DNA from: an uncultured Anaerolineae bacterium
GTDB taxonomy: Bacteria; Chloroflexota; Anaerolineae; CG2-30-64-16
DNA: 54,397 bases
Direction: 5' to 3'
Assembly (NCBI GenBank): GCA_937124585.1
Contig: CAKZKT010000148.1
Location: 1-54,397, forward strand
Shown here one piece after another: positions 47,306 to 54,397 of this stretch; positions within the stretch are counted from its first letter, which is position 1, and every line of letters starts with the position of its first letter. The position numbers were made by a program, and so were the translations under genes. The notes under the pieces were generated by a model. The model made no database searches. It was not told the DNA's origin and was given only the letters and a program-made list of their open reading frames with translations.

Positions 47306-48385
47306 ATGAATCAGGCCTTTGCTTTGCAATGTCCCATCCCCATCAGCGACTACCCGACGATCACGCTGGCGCACGGGGGCGGGGGCAAGCTGTCGCAGAT
47401 GCTCATCGAGCGGATGTTCGTGCCGGCGTTTGCCAATCCGGAGCTGGAGATCCTCCATGACGGCGCGGTGCTTTCCCTCTCTGTTGCCGTCGAGATGAGG
47501 GAGGGGCGGGGGAGTCGCCTCGCCCTTTCCACCGATTCCTACGTCATCTCTCCGCGCTTCTTTCCCGGCGGCGACATCGGCGCGCTGGCGGTGCACGGCA
47601 CGGTGAACGACCTCGCGATGTGCGGCGCGCGGCCGCTCTATCTTGCGGCCGGTTTCGTCCTCGAGGAAGGGCTGCCGATGGATGAGCTGTGGCGCATCGT
47701 ACAATCCATGGCCGCGGCAGCCCAGGCGGCCGGCGTGCGCATCGTCACCGGTGATACGAAAGTGGTGGAGCGGGGCAAAGGCGATGGCATCTTCATTAAC
47801 ACCGCGGGCGTCGGCGTCATCCCGCCGGGCGTGCAGATCGCGCCGAAGCGGGCGCAGCCCGGCGACCTGGTGCTGATCAACGGCCCTGTCGCCAATCACG
47901 GCATCGCCATCATGTCGGTGCGCGAAGGGCTGACCTTCGAGACCGCAGTCGAGAGCGACTCGGCGCCGCTGAACGGGCTGGTCGAGATGATCCTGGCCGC
48001 CGGCGGCGAGGCGGTGCATGTGCTGCGTGATCCGACGCGCGGCGGCGTCGCCAGCAGCCTGAACGAGATCGCAGCCTCGGCGCGCGTGGGGATCCGGCTG
48101 GATGAAGCGCGCATCCCCGTGCTGGAAGAAGTGGCCGGTGCGTGCGCGATCCTCGGTTTCGATCCGTTGTACGTTGCGAACGAGGGCAAATGCCTGGCCA
48201 TCGTCGCGCCGGAAGCGGCCGAGGCCGTCCTGGCCGCCATGCGCAGCCATCCGCTCGGCCGCGACGCCGCAGTCATCGGTCAGGTTGTGGCCGAGCATCC
48301 GCGCAAGGTTTACCTGCGCAGCCGCATCGGCGGCCTGCGCGTGGTGGACATGCTCAGCGGCGAGCAGCTGCCGCGGATTTGTTAA
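47306..48385 (+). CDS. hypE: carbamoyl-dehydratase HypE
   Basis: A 359-residue PurM-like ATPase that dehydrates the carbamoyl group to thiocyanate on its C-terminal Cys. It begins near [17 protein letters not shown], contains FPGGDIG and [15 protein letters not shown], and ends in the invariant PRIC (last Cys). A short unconserved insertion (about residues 58-68, VEMREGRGS) lies in the strand before the conserved [11 protein letters not shown] 47306. Confidence 0.96.
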   Translation: MNQAFALQCPIPISDYPTITLAHGGGGKLSQMLIERMFVPAFANPELEILHDGAVLSLSVAVEMREGRGSRLALSTDSYVISPRFFPGGDIGALAVHGTVNDLAMCGARPLYLAAGFVLEEGLPMDELWRIVQSMAAAAQAAGVRIVTGDTKVVERGKGDGIFINTAGVGVIPPGVQIAPKRAQPGDLVLINGPVANHGIAIMSVREGLTFETAVESDSAPLNGLVEMILAAGGEAVHVLRDPTRGGVASSLNEIAASARVGIRLDEARIPVLEEVAGACAILGFDPLYVANEGKCLAIVAPEAAEAVLAAMRSHPLGRDAAVIGQVVAEHPRKVYLRSRIGGLRVVDMLSGEQLPRIC

Positions 48386-48451
48386 AAGTTCGCGCCAGAT
48401 TCGGCGGGTTTCCAACCTGCGGGGTCTCGGTCAATTCCGGAGGAGACGAAG

Positions 48452-49873
48452 ATGTCCACGTTGCTGCTGAAACATGCTGATCTGCTGGTCACGATGGATG
48501 CGACGCGTCGCCAGATCGTGGACGGCGGGCTGTTCATCCGAGACAACGTCATTGTCCAGGTTGGGCCGACCGCCGAGCTGCCGCCGACTGCCGACCGCGT
48601 GCTCGATGCGCGCGGCATGATCGTGCTGCCCGGTCTGATCAACACGCACCATCACCTGTACCAGACCCTCACTCGCTGCATGGCGCAGGACAGCGTGCTC
48701 TTCGACTGGCTGACGACCCTCTACCCGATCTGGGCGCGGCTGACGCCGGAAGCGATCACTGTGTCGGCCAAAGTGGGCCTGGCCGAGCTGATGCTCTCCG
48801 GCTGCACCACGTCGAGCGATCACCTGTACATTTACCCCAACGGCTGCCGGATCGAGCATGAGATCGAGGCAGCGGTCGAGCTGGGCATCCGCTTCACTGC
48901 GACCCGCGGCAGCATGAGCCTGGGCCAGAGCAAAGGCGGCCTGCCGCCAGATAGCTGTGTGGAAGATGAAACGTTTATCCTGAAGGACAGTCAGCGCACC
49001 ATCGAGCAGTACCATGAGCGCCAGCGGTTCGGCATGGTGCAGGTGGCCCTGGCGCCGTGCTCGCCGTTCAGCGTCAGCAGCGACCTGATGCGGGAGAGCG
49101 CTGCCCTGGCGCGGGCCTACGGCGTCCGGCTGCATACCCATTTGGCCGAGACCATGGACGAGGAACGTTTCTGCCTGGAGAAGTTCGGCATGCGACCGGT
49201 GGATTACGTTGCCTCGCTTGGCTGGACCGGCGACGACGTATGGCACGCGCACTGCGTTTGCTTGAATCGGCAGGAGATCGCGCGTTTCGCGGCCACCGGC
49301 AGCGGCGTGGCCCATTGCCCCAGCTCAAACATGCGCCTGGCGTCCGGCATCGCGCCGATCCGCGCCATGCGCGACGCGGGCGTGAAGGTCGGCTTGGGGG
49401 TGGACGGCTCGGCCTCGAACGATAGCAATCATCTGCTGCTCGAGGCGCGGCAGGCGATGTTGCTGCAACGCGTTGCCCAGGCCGGCGCTGCGTCTGTGCA
49501 GACCGTGGAGGTTCCGGAAACGTCGGTGGGCTTGCGCGGGCGGTCTCTCGGCAATCCGGCCGCGCTCGGCGCGGCAGAGGCGCTGGAGATCGCCACGTTG
49601 GGCGGCGCGGCCGTGCTCGGCCGGGACGATATCGCTGTGCTTGCACCCGGCATGGCCGCAGATTTCATCGGCTATCGGCTGGAGCGGCTTGATTTTGCCG
49701 GCGCGCTGCACGATCCGCTGGCCGCGCTCGTCTTCTGTACGCCGCCGAAGGTGGATTTGAGCGTGATTAATGGCAAAGTGCGCGTGCAGGACGGCGAGAT
49801 CGTGGGACTGGATCTGCCGACGCTGATCCGTCGGCACAATGAGATCAGCCGGAAGATGCTGCGCGGCGAGTGA
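48452..49873 (+). CDS. 8-oxoguanine deaminase-type amidohydrolase
   Basis: A 473-residue enzyme of the amidohydrolase superfamily. The N-terminal metal site GLINTHHHLYQTLTR (His66-68) and the DHLYIYP strand, THLAETMDE, HAHCVCL and GLGVDGSASNDSNHLLLEARQAML match the 8-oxoguanine deaminase group (AtzB/TrzN-like), which deaminates oxidised guanine or related triazines. It uses one Zn2+ or Fe2+. The gene lies 66 bases after hypE on the same strand; a functional link with the hyp genes is not evident. Confidence 0.9.
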   Translation: MSTLLLKHADLLVTMDATRRQIVDGGLFIRDNVIVQVGPTAELPPTADRVLDARGMIVLPGLINTHHHLYQTLTRCMAQDSVLFDWLTTLYPIWARLTPEAITVSAKVGLAELMLSGCTTSSDHLYIYPNGCRIEHEIEAAVELGIRFTATRGSMSLGQSKGGLPPDSCVEDETFILKDSQRTIEQYHERQRFGMVQVALAPCSPFSVSSDLMRESAALARAYGVRLHTHLAETMDEERFCLEKFGMRPVDYVASLGWTGDDVWHAHCVCLNRQEIARFAATGSGVAHCPSSNMRLASGIAPIRAMRDAGVKVGLGVDGSASNDSNHLLLEARQAMLLQRVAQAGAASVQTVEVPETSVGLRGRSLGNPAALGAAEALEIATLGGAAVLGRDDIAVLAPGMAADFIGYRLERLDFAGALHDPLAALVFCTPPKVDLSVINGKVRVQDGEIVGLDLPTLIRRHNEISRKMLRGE

Positions 49874-49927
49874 TGTGCCGCGCGATCGCCTCTCGCGCCT
49901 CACGTTTCACGTTGCCCGACTGACAGG

Positions 49928-50569
49928 ATGACACCGATGGATCGAGTGTTGCTTCGAGAGACCATCCTGGCCCTGGCCCGCCGCTACGACTTCGAGGAAG
50001 GGCACTCGCTCCAGGATGAACGTCTGGCGTTACGACTGTTCGATGAGTTGACGCGGTTGGGGCTGGCCCCGGCCCCCGTTCATCTTTCCGCCATTGCCGA
50101 CGGAGGAGAGGCCGGAATCGGGGTTGCGGCGCGCGACATCCTTTCATGTGCCGCCCTTCTCCATGACATCGGCTACGTCGAAGGCTACGAGCAGCATCAC
50201 AAGACCGCCTTCAGGCTGATCATGGCCGAGCCGATCGCCGGCCTTTCTGTGCGCGCGCAGGCGCTCGTGGCGCATGTGGCGCGCTATCATCGCGGCAGTA
50301 CACCCGATCCCGCCAGACATGCCGCCTTCGCTGCGCTTTCCCCGGAAGATCAGCAGCTGGTGACCCGGCTCGGCGCGATCCTCCGCTTTGCGGATGGGCT
50401 GGATCGCACGCACACCAACGCGGTGCAGGATCTGCGCTGCGAGCTGGATGGCGAGCGGCTGATCGTCACGCTGATCCCGGGGGCCGGCGATGAGACGGAG
50501 CGATGGGCCGGTGCGAAGAAGGCGCGCTGGTTTGAGGCGGTGTTCGGGGTGAGCGTGATCTTGCGATAA
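49928..50569 (+). CDS. stand-alone HD-domain phosphohydrolase (Ppx C-terminal type)
   Basis: A 213-residue protein. It opens LARRYDFEEGHSLQDERLALRLFDEL, then the HD motif AALLHDIGY (about residue 82), HHKTAFRLIM, VAHVARYHRG, LRFADGLDRTHTN. This matches the C-terminal domain of exopolyphosphatase/GppA, here without the N-terminal ASKHA domains. Substrate is unknown. It probably shares the transcript of the deaminase (54-base gap) and is convergent with the MoxR gene. Confidence 0.85.
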   Translation: MTPMDRVLLRETILALARRYDFEEGHSLQDERLALRLFDELTRLGLAPAPVHLSAIADGGEAGIGVAARDILSCAALLHDIGYVEGYEQHHKTAFRLIMAEPIAGLSVRAQALVAHVARYHRGSTPDPARHAAFAALSPEDQQLVTRLGAILRFADGLDRTHTNAVQDLRCELDGERLIVTLIPGAGDETERWAGAKKARWFEAVFGVSVILR

Positions 50570-50600
50570 CATGGGCCGATCTGCGCGCCGCTGCACTGCC

Positions 50601-51587
50601 TCAGGTGATTCGGCGGTACCTGGTGAAGTCATCGTCCGGCCGGGGACGCCGCGGCGGCCGCGGTTCGATCTCCTCTTCGGAGGGCCACATTTCACCTTTC
50701 ACCCGCCGCAGGTCGCTCTCGTGCTTCAACAGGACGGTCAACGTTGTCTCCAGCGTCTGCGGATCGAGCTGCCGCGCGTTGAGTGCCACCAGCGCTTTGG
50801 CCCAGTCCAATGTCTCGCTGATGCTGGGCGACTTGCGCAGGTCCATGGCGCGCAGACGATGCACCAGTTCGACGGCCTGTCGCGCCAGCTTCGGCGCCAG
50901 CTCGGGCACCTTCAGGCGCACCACGGCCAGTTCCTGTTCGACCGTGGGGTAGTCAATGAACAGATACAGGCAACGCCGTTTGAGCGCTTCGCTCAGCTCG
51001 CGAGTGTTGTTGCTCGTCAGCACGACCAGCGGCAGGTGCACCGCGCGCAACGTGCCCAGCTCCGGCACGCTCACCTGGAAATCGCTGAGGATCTCCAGCA
51101 GGAACGCCTCGAATTCCGCATCTGCGCGGTCAATTTCGTCAATCAACAGGACAACCGGCTCTTTGCTCAGGATGGCCTTGAGGAGCGGCCGCTGAAGCAG
51201 GAACCGCATCGAGAAGAAGACCTCTTCTTCGGCGGCGAGGCGATCGGCGGCCGCGGCCAGGTTGGCCGCGCCGGCCAGGGTCTCCTGCAATTTGTCGCGC
51301 AGCAGTTGCGTGTACAGGAGTTGCTTGGCGTATTCCCATTCGTAGAGCGCCTTCGTTTCGTCCAGCCCCTCATAGCATTGGAGGCGGATCAGCTCGCGGC
51401 CGGTGGCGCCGGCGATTGCCTTCGCCAGCTCCGTCTTGCCGACGCCGGCCGGGCCCTCGGTCAGCAATGGCTTGCCGAGCTGCTGGCAGAGGAACATGGT
51501 GGTGGCGATTTCGTCGCTGGCGATGTACTGCTGTTCGCCGAGCGCTTCTTTCAGCGCTGCGGGCGAGGCAAAAGTGCGAATTGGCAT
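50601..51587 (-). CDS. MoxR-family AAA+ ATPase (CoxD-like)
   Basis: A 328-residue AAA+ ATPase. Walker A GPAGVGKT (residues 45-52), Walker B VVLLIDEIDRA, sensor 1 LTSNN. The segment LQCYEGLDETKALYEWEYAKQLLY is typical of the CoxD subgroup that matures Mo-Cu CO dehydrogenase or other xanthine-oxidase-family enzymes. The usual VWA-domain partner is not adjacent. A hairpin of GGGGCAG/CTGCCCC type (51613-51636) lies in its upstream region. ATG 51587. Confidence 0.9.
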   Translation of the reverse strand: MPIRTFASPAALKEALGEQQYIASDEIATTMFLCQQLGKPLLTEGPAGVGKTELAKAIAGATGRELIRLQCYEGLDETKALYEWEYAKQLLYTQLLRDKLQETLAGAANLAAAADRLAAEEEVFFSMRFLLQRPLLKAILSKEPVVLLIDEIDRADAEFEAFLLEILSDFQVSVPELGTLRAVHLPLVVLTSNNTRELSEALKRRCLYLFIDYPTVEQELAVVRLKVPELAPKLARQAVELVHRLRAMDLRKSPSISETLDWAKALVALNARQLDPQTLETTLTVLLKHESDLRRVKGEMWPSEEEIEPRPPRRPRPDDDFTRYRRIT

Positions 51588-51681
51588 GGCATTAGCCTCT
51601 CGAAATTCCGACCGGGGCAGACATCAGCCTGCCCCGACCTGCCCGTTTCTGCTCAAAAAAACCGTGGATGTGGCTGATCCA

Positions 51682-52095
51682 TCATACCAGCCTGGCGCGC
51701 AGTCGGATCTCCGGCCCGGCGAGTGCCTTCGATACCGGGCATTTGGTTTTGGCCTCTTCGGCCAGCTGCAAGAAGGTGGCTTCGTCAATGCCGGGCACCT
51801 CGGCCTCGGTGTCCAGCTCGATCAGGGCAATGGTGGGGCCGGCCTCCAGGTGCACGGTGGCGGTGGTGCGGATGGTGGGCACGAAGCCCCGGTTGCTCAG
51901 CAGGGCCGACAGGAACATGGAGAAACAGCCCGCGTGGGCCGCGCCGATCAACTCCTCCGGATTGGTCCCCTCGCCCGACTCGAAACGCGAGGCGAATGTG
52001 AACGGTCCCTCGTACGCGCCGCTGCCCAGCTTCATCGTGCCGGCGCCCTCTTTCAACGTGCCTTTCCACTCAGCAAAAGAAGTGCGAACTGCCAT
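51682..52095 (-). CDS. OsmC-family peroxiredoxin
   Basis: A 137-residue OsmC/Ohr protein with the catalytic Cys pair Cys57 (AHAGCFSMFLSALL) and Cys119 (TKCPVSKAL). It reduces organic hydroperoxides; the GTNPEELIGAAHAGCFSM motif favours OsmC over Ohr. GGGAGGA upstream supports ATG 52095; a longer in-frame start is rejected. Confidence 0.93.
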   Translation of the reverse strand: MAVRTSFAEWKGTLKEGAGTMKLGSGAYEGPFTFASRFESGEGTNPEELIGAAHAGCFSMFLSALLSNRGFVPTIRTTATVHLEAGPTIALIELDTEAEVPGIDEATFLQLAEEAKTKCPVSKALAGPEIRLRARLV

Positions 52096-52230
52096 AGATC
52101 CTCCCTTCAATGATCGTGTTGGTCTGACTGCACGAGCCATACTGCCGGCAGTGTACTACGACCGGATGCACGGCGTATGTGAGTAAAACTACCCTGTGCC
52201 CGGCCTGGGCCACGTCTTCACGGACAGCCT

Positions 52231-52259
52231 TTGTCGGTCTATCGCGCTTATAGTAAAAT
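52231..52259 (+). promoter_or_regulatory. promoter of the CrtC/AttH-like gene
   Basis: TTGTCG (52231-52236), 17-base spacer, TAAAAT (52254-52259). The predicted start near 52266 is directly before the palindrome pair (52268-52354), so both copies would be at the very 5' end of the mRNA. Confidence 0.55.
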
Positions 52260-52267
52260 AGCGCCGG

Positions 52268-52301
52268 ACGTGCCAGGCATCTTGCAGAGTGCCTGGCACG
52301 T
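52268..52301. repeat. 34-nt palindrome, pair 2 copy a
   Basis: Identical to the elements at 29785 and 29830: 12-bp perfect arms and the loop TCTTGCAGAG. It lies at the predicted 5' end of the CrtC/AttH-like mRNA. Confidence 0.95.
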
Positions 52302-52320
52302 GACGCAGCGCATCCGCCCG

Positions 52321-52354
52321 ACGTGCCAGGCATCTTGCAGAGTGCCTGGCACGT
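52321..52354. repeat. 34-nt palindrome, pair 2 copy b
   Basis: Fourth identical copy, same orientation, 19 bases after copy a. It ends 4 bases before ATG 52359 and 16 before the alternative GTG 52371, so a folded stem would touch the ribosome-binding region. Confidence 0.95.
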
Positions 52355-52358
52355 GGAC

Positions 52359-53459
52359 ATGAGGAACATCGTGAAAAACGCAGTCATCTCTGCTGTCGGC
52401 CCTGAGTTCCTGGCGCGCGATGGCCTGGCGGCCGAGCCTGAGCCTTGGGAGGACGGCCTGCGCGCCGATACCGGGCCGGGCAACTTCGAGTGGTGGTACT
52501 TCGACGCCCACTTCGACGACGGCGCCACCGCGGTGGTCACCTATGCCACCAAGCCGTTGCTGCAGCGCAACGACCCGCTGACGCCCATGCTGGCGCTGAC
52601 GATCACCCCGCCGGACGGCCGCAAGCTGAGCGCGCTGAAGCTGTTCCCGGCCGATCAGTTCGCAGCGCAACGCGATCGCTGTGACGTGCGCATCGGGCCG
52701 AATTGGGCGCGGCAGATTGCCCCTGGCGGGTCCGCCCCGGCCTCCACTGCCGGCCCCTGGCGCTATGAGCTGCACGCCGAGGCCGATGGGCTGGCTGCCG
52801 ACCTGGTTTTCACCGGCCTGGTGCCGGCCTGGCGGCCGGGCGCAGGCAAGAACTACTACGACACCCGGCTGGCCCGCTACTTCGCCTGGCTGCCGGCCAT
52901 CCCTTTCGGCACGGTGGAAGGCACCTTGACCTGCGACGGCCGGACGCGGCGCGTGCAGGGCACGGGCTATCACGACCACAACTGGGGCAACATCGGGCTG
53001 GACGCGGTGATGTCGCATTGGTTCTGGGGGCGGGCGCACGTGGGCCGCTACACCGTGATCTACGTGGAGATGGTCAGCAACCGGGCCTACGGCGGCGTCA
53101 AGCTGCCGGTGTTCATGCTGGCCAGCGATGACCGCATCCTGACCGGCGACGGCCGGCCGTTGACGCTGAAGACCGACGACATCGTGTCGCACCCCGGCGG
53201 CCGCGCCTATCCCAGGCAGCTCGACTGGCACTGGCACGCGGACGAGGGGACGGTCCATCTCGCGTTGCGCGAGCCGGAGGTCATCGAGGCGGCGAGCCTT
53301 TTGGGCCTGTTGCCGCCCTGGAAGCGGGCCCTGGCCCGGCTCTTCGCCAATCCGTACTATTTTCGTTTCAACGCCCGCCTGGAACTGACGGTGGCCCTGG
53401 CCGGCATCAGCGAGACGGTGCACGGGCCGGCACTCTACGAGCTGATGCTCCTGCGATGA
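52359..53459 (+). CDS. CrtC/AttH-like lipocalin-domain protein
   Basis: A 366-residue protein with two lipocalin-like halves. FEWWYFDAHFDDGATAVVTY near residue 43 and GTGYHDHNWGNIGLDAVMSHWFWGRAHVGRYTVIYVEM near residue 205 match the CrtC (carotenoid 1,2-hydratase)/AttH superfamily. CrtC proper is in carotenoid clusters; no carotenoid gene is near, so a different hydrophobic substrate is likely. Start is uncertain: ATG 52359 follows the repeat; GTG 52371 has GAGGA at a good distance. The gene ends 19 bases before the EndoQ-like gene. Confidence 0.8.
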   Translation: MRNIVKNAVISAVGPEFLARDGLAAEPEPWEDGLRADTGPGNFEWWYFDAHFDDGATAVVTYATKPLLQRNDPLTPMLALTITPPDGRKLSALKLFPADQFAAQRDRCDVRIGPNWARQIAPGGSAPASTAGPWRYELHAEADGLAADLVFTGLVPAWRPGAGKNYYDTRLARYFAWLPAIPFGTVEGTLTCDGRTRRVQGTGYHDHNWGNIGLDAVMSHWFWGRAHVGRYTVIYVEMVSNRAYGGVKLPVFMLASDDRILTGDGRPLTLKTDDIVSHPGGRAYPRQLDWHWHADEGTVHLALREPEVIEAASLLGLLPPWKRALARLFANPYYFRFNARLELTVALAGISETVHGPALYELMLLR

Positions 53460-53478
53460 TTTGCTTGGCGTTCCGCCC

Positions 53479-54397
<919 letters not shown>

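Noticed and set aside
52323-52358. Earlier GTG start for the CrtC/AttH-like gene inside the palindrome
   Set aside because: It would encode residues from the repeat itself, which is also non-coding at 29785 and 29830.

Overview
This 54.4 kb window is GC-rich chromosomal DNA, most likely from a Chloroflexota bacterium of the Anaerolineae/Caldilineae type. That placement is an inference from gene content: a full F0F1 ATP synthase operon led by an AtpZ/AtpI-like gene, exported proteins with long Thr/Pro stalks (repeats such as PTATRTPTATG), a DUF2723 membrane glycosyltransferase, tandem FemAB proteins, and dispersed palindromic spacer sequences. I see no rRNA, tRNA, CRISPR array, transposase or phage gene.

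Layout. 0.2-1.8 kb: a zinc-ribbon coiled-coil protein (-) and a NusG paralogue (+). 1.8-9.7 kb: atpZ-B-E-F-H-A-G-D, then a DUF6883/DUF4926 pair, then atpC, closed by a clear intrinsic terminator. 9.8-10.9 kb: mreB under its own promoter. 10.9-19.3 kb: a NYN-HEAT protein, nadE, an NfeD/ClpP-class membrane protease, a LonB-like ATP-dependent protease and a Schlafen/AlbA-type regulator. 19.3-26 kb: exported PT-rich proteins, a small secreted protein, a radical SAM/SPASM-like enzyme on an apparently leaderless transcript, a glycoside-hydrolase-like lipoprotein, a triple META-domain lipoprotein and cutC. 26-33.4 kb: a YprB-like exonuclease, a DUF2723 glycosyltransferase, and a two-gene operon joining a membrane-embedded spermidine-synthase-like protein to a PflX-like radical SAM enzyme that carries a twin-arginine/lipobox signal. 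33.4-40.8 kb: Mut7-C RNase, Amt transporter, ThpR, UroD-family protein, two FemAB proteins and a nuclease-like/DUF3553 fusion. 40.8-50.6 kb: a cation diffusion facilitator directly upstream of hypA-B-F-C-D-E, then an 8-oxoguanine-deaminase-type amidohydrolase and an HD protein. 50.6-54.4 kb: MoxR ATPase, OsmC, a CrtC/AttH-like lipocalin protein and an EndoQ-like PHP protein cut by the window edge.

How the parts fit together. The atp genes form one energy-coupling operon whose subunit-c gene is followed by a structured spacer. The hyp genes supply the NiFe(CN)2CO maturation machinery, although no hydrogenase structural gene lies in the window. Many promoters are readable as sigma70-type TTGNNN-N16/18-TATNNT pairs.

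Most unusual signals: (1) an identical 34-nt palindrome occurs as a tandem pair in the predicted 5' UTR of two unrelated genes, with a diverged single copy elsewhere; (2) palindromic or repeated spacer-like sequence is read in frame inside EndoQ and HypF; (3) a low-GC DUF6883/DUF4926 pair sits inside the ATP synthase operon; (4) a radical SAM enzyme apparently addressed outside the cytoplasm is coupled to a membrane aminopropyltransferase-like protein.
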